A stretch of DNA of 64,000 nt from Cognatishimia activa (GTDB taxonomy: Bacteria > Pseudomonadota > Alphaproteobacteria > Rhodobacterales > Rhodobacteraceae): assembly GCF_001458335.1 (NCBI RefSeq), contig NZ_CYTO01000002.1, forward strand, positions 1-64,000, given 5' to 3'. The notes beneath the pieces were generated by a model. It was not told the DNA's origin, made no database searches, and saw only the letters and a list, made by a program, of their open reading frames with translations. Shown in pieces: positions 63,675 to 64,000 of the stretch. Every line of letters starts with the position of its first letter. Position 1 is the stretch's first letter. The position numbers and the translations under genes are program-made.

Positions 63675-64000
63675 GTGACTGACCAGCCAGCAAAAATCCG
63701 CGTCGACAAATGGCTTTGGTATGCCAGGTTTTTCAAAACCCGGTCTTTGGCTGCTAAGGTCGTCAGTGGCGGACATGTCCGCGTCAACGGACAGAAGATT
63801 GCAAAATCAAGCCATGCCGTTGGCCCAGAAGATGTGCTGACCTTCCCGCAAGCCAAAGAAATCCGAGTCGTGCGCATTTCAGCTTTGGGAACCCGACGCG
63901 GACCTGCGCCGGAAGCCCAAGCGCTCTACACTGATTTGACAGAACGCAAAGAAAAACAGCCACGTGCCCCCAAATATGAAGGAAAAGGTCGTCCGTCGAA
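63675..64000 (+). CDS. S4-domain RNA-binding protein, Hsp15-like (cut by window end)
   Basis: From the GTG at 63675 an open frame runs to the window end (about 108 codons). It has an S4 domain with KIRVDKWLWYARFFKTRSLA and VVSGGHVRVNGQK, the pattern of Hsp15/RqcH-type ribosome-associated factors. A basic tail (RAPKYEGKGRPS) runs off the end. Hsp15-like proteins bind free 50S subunits carrying nascent chains. The stop is not in the window. Confidence 0.85.
   Translation, partial: MTDQPAKIRVDKWLWYARFFKTRSLAAKVVSGGHVRVNGQKIAKSSHAVGPEDVLTFPQAKEIRVVRISALGTRRGPAPEAQALYTDLTERKEKQPRAPKYEGKGRPS

Noticed and set aside
1-64000. CRISPR array
   Set aside because: No set of regularly spaced direct repeats or cas genes was seen.

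Overview
The window looks like a chromosomal stretch of a marine alphaproteobacterium of the Rhodobacteraceae (Roseobacter group). The evidence is the SoeABC sulfite dehydrogenase genes, several small families typical of that group (DUF6280, DUF6324, DUF6476, MmcB, a PopZ-like DUF2497 protein), an rpoH gene with an alphaproteobacterial heat-shock promoter, and a tRNA-His with A73 and no G-1. No database search was possible, so family names rest on recognition of motifs, length and context.

Region 1 (about 390-16987, all on the + strand) reads as an organosulfonate locus. It holds an IclR regulator, a family III CoA-transferase, an unusual crotonase, a TctCBA tripartite tricarboxylate-type uptake system, a small unknown ORF, soeABC (sulfite to sulfate), an SLC13 permease, a CoA-acylating aldehyde dehydrogenase like SauS, an acid-CoA ligase like SauT, and a frameshifted GntR/FCD regulator. 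The known sulfoacetate route runs sulfoacetate, sulfoacetyl-CoA (SauT), sulfoacetaldehyde (SauS), then sulfite plus acetyl phosphate (Xsc, not in this window), with SoeABC removing sulfite. The CoA-transferase, crotonase and TctCBA are not part of the described sulfoacetate route and may bring in another sulfonate.

Region 2 (17830-33661) is a 15.8 kb integrative island. Its ends are 14-bp direct repeats (TGGAGGCGAGTACC); the right copy is the 3' end of an intact tRNA-Cys gene and the left copy lies just upstream of a tyrosine integrase. Inside are an AlpA-like regulator, an unknown protein, a primase-helicase, an unknown membrane protein with a decayed relative beside it, and a type I restriction-modification operon hsdM-hsdS-X-hsdR. 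Gene X combines an Abi-C-like segment with a C-terminal tail that closely resembles the C-terminal tail of HsdR encoded next to it. This is the most interesting candidate for an undescribed arrangement.

Region 3 (33648-64000) is core chromosome: tRNA-Cys, a Pcm-like methyltransferase and TolC, a PopZ-like protein, efp, ygfZ, an MsbA-like exporter, an aminotransferase, an M16 peptidase pair, valS, a 25-residue lipoprotein, an ArsR/SRPBCC pair with a clear tandem operator, mmcB, tRNA-His, a frameshifted rluD-type gene, rpoH, an oxidoreductase, an M3 oligopeptidase, a lipase-like hydrolase with an SCP2 protein, a TPR protein, a SUV3-like helicase and the start of an S4-domain (Hsp15-like) gene cut by the window edge.

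Two genes (the GntR regulator at 16321 and the pseudouridine synthase at 53636) carry single-base frameshifts that may be true mutations or assembly errors.
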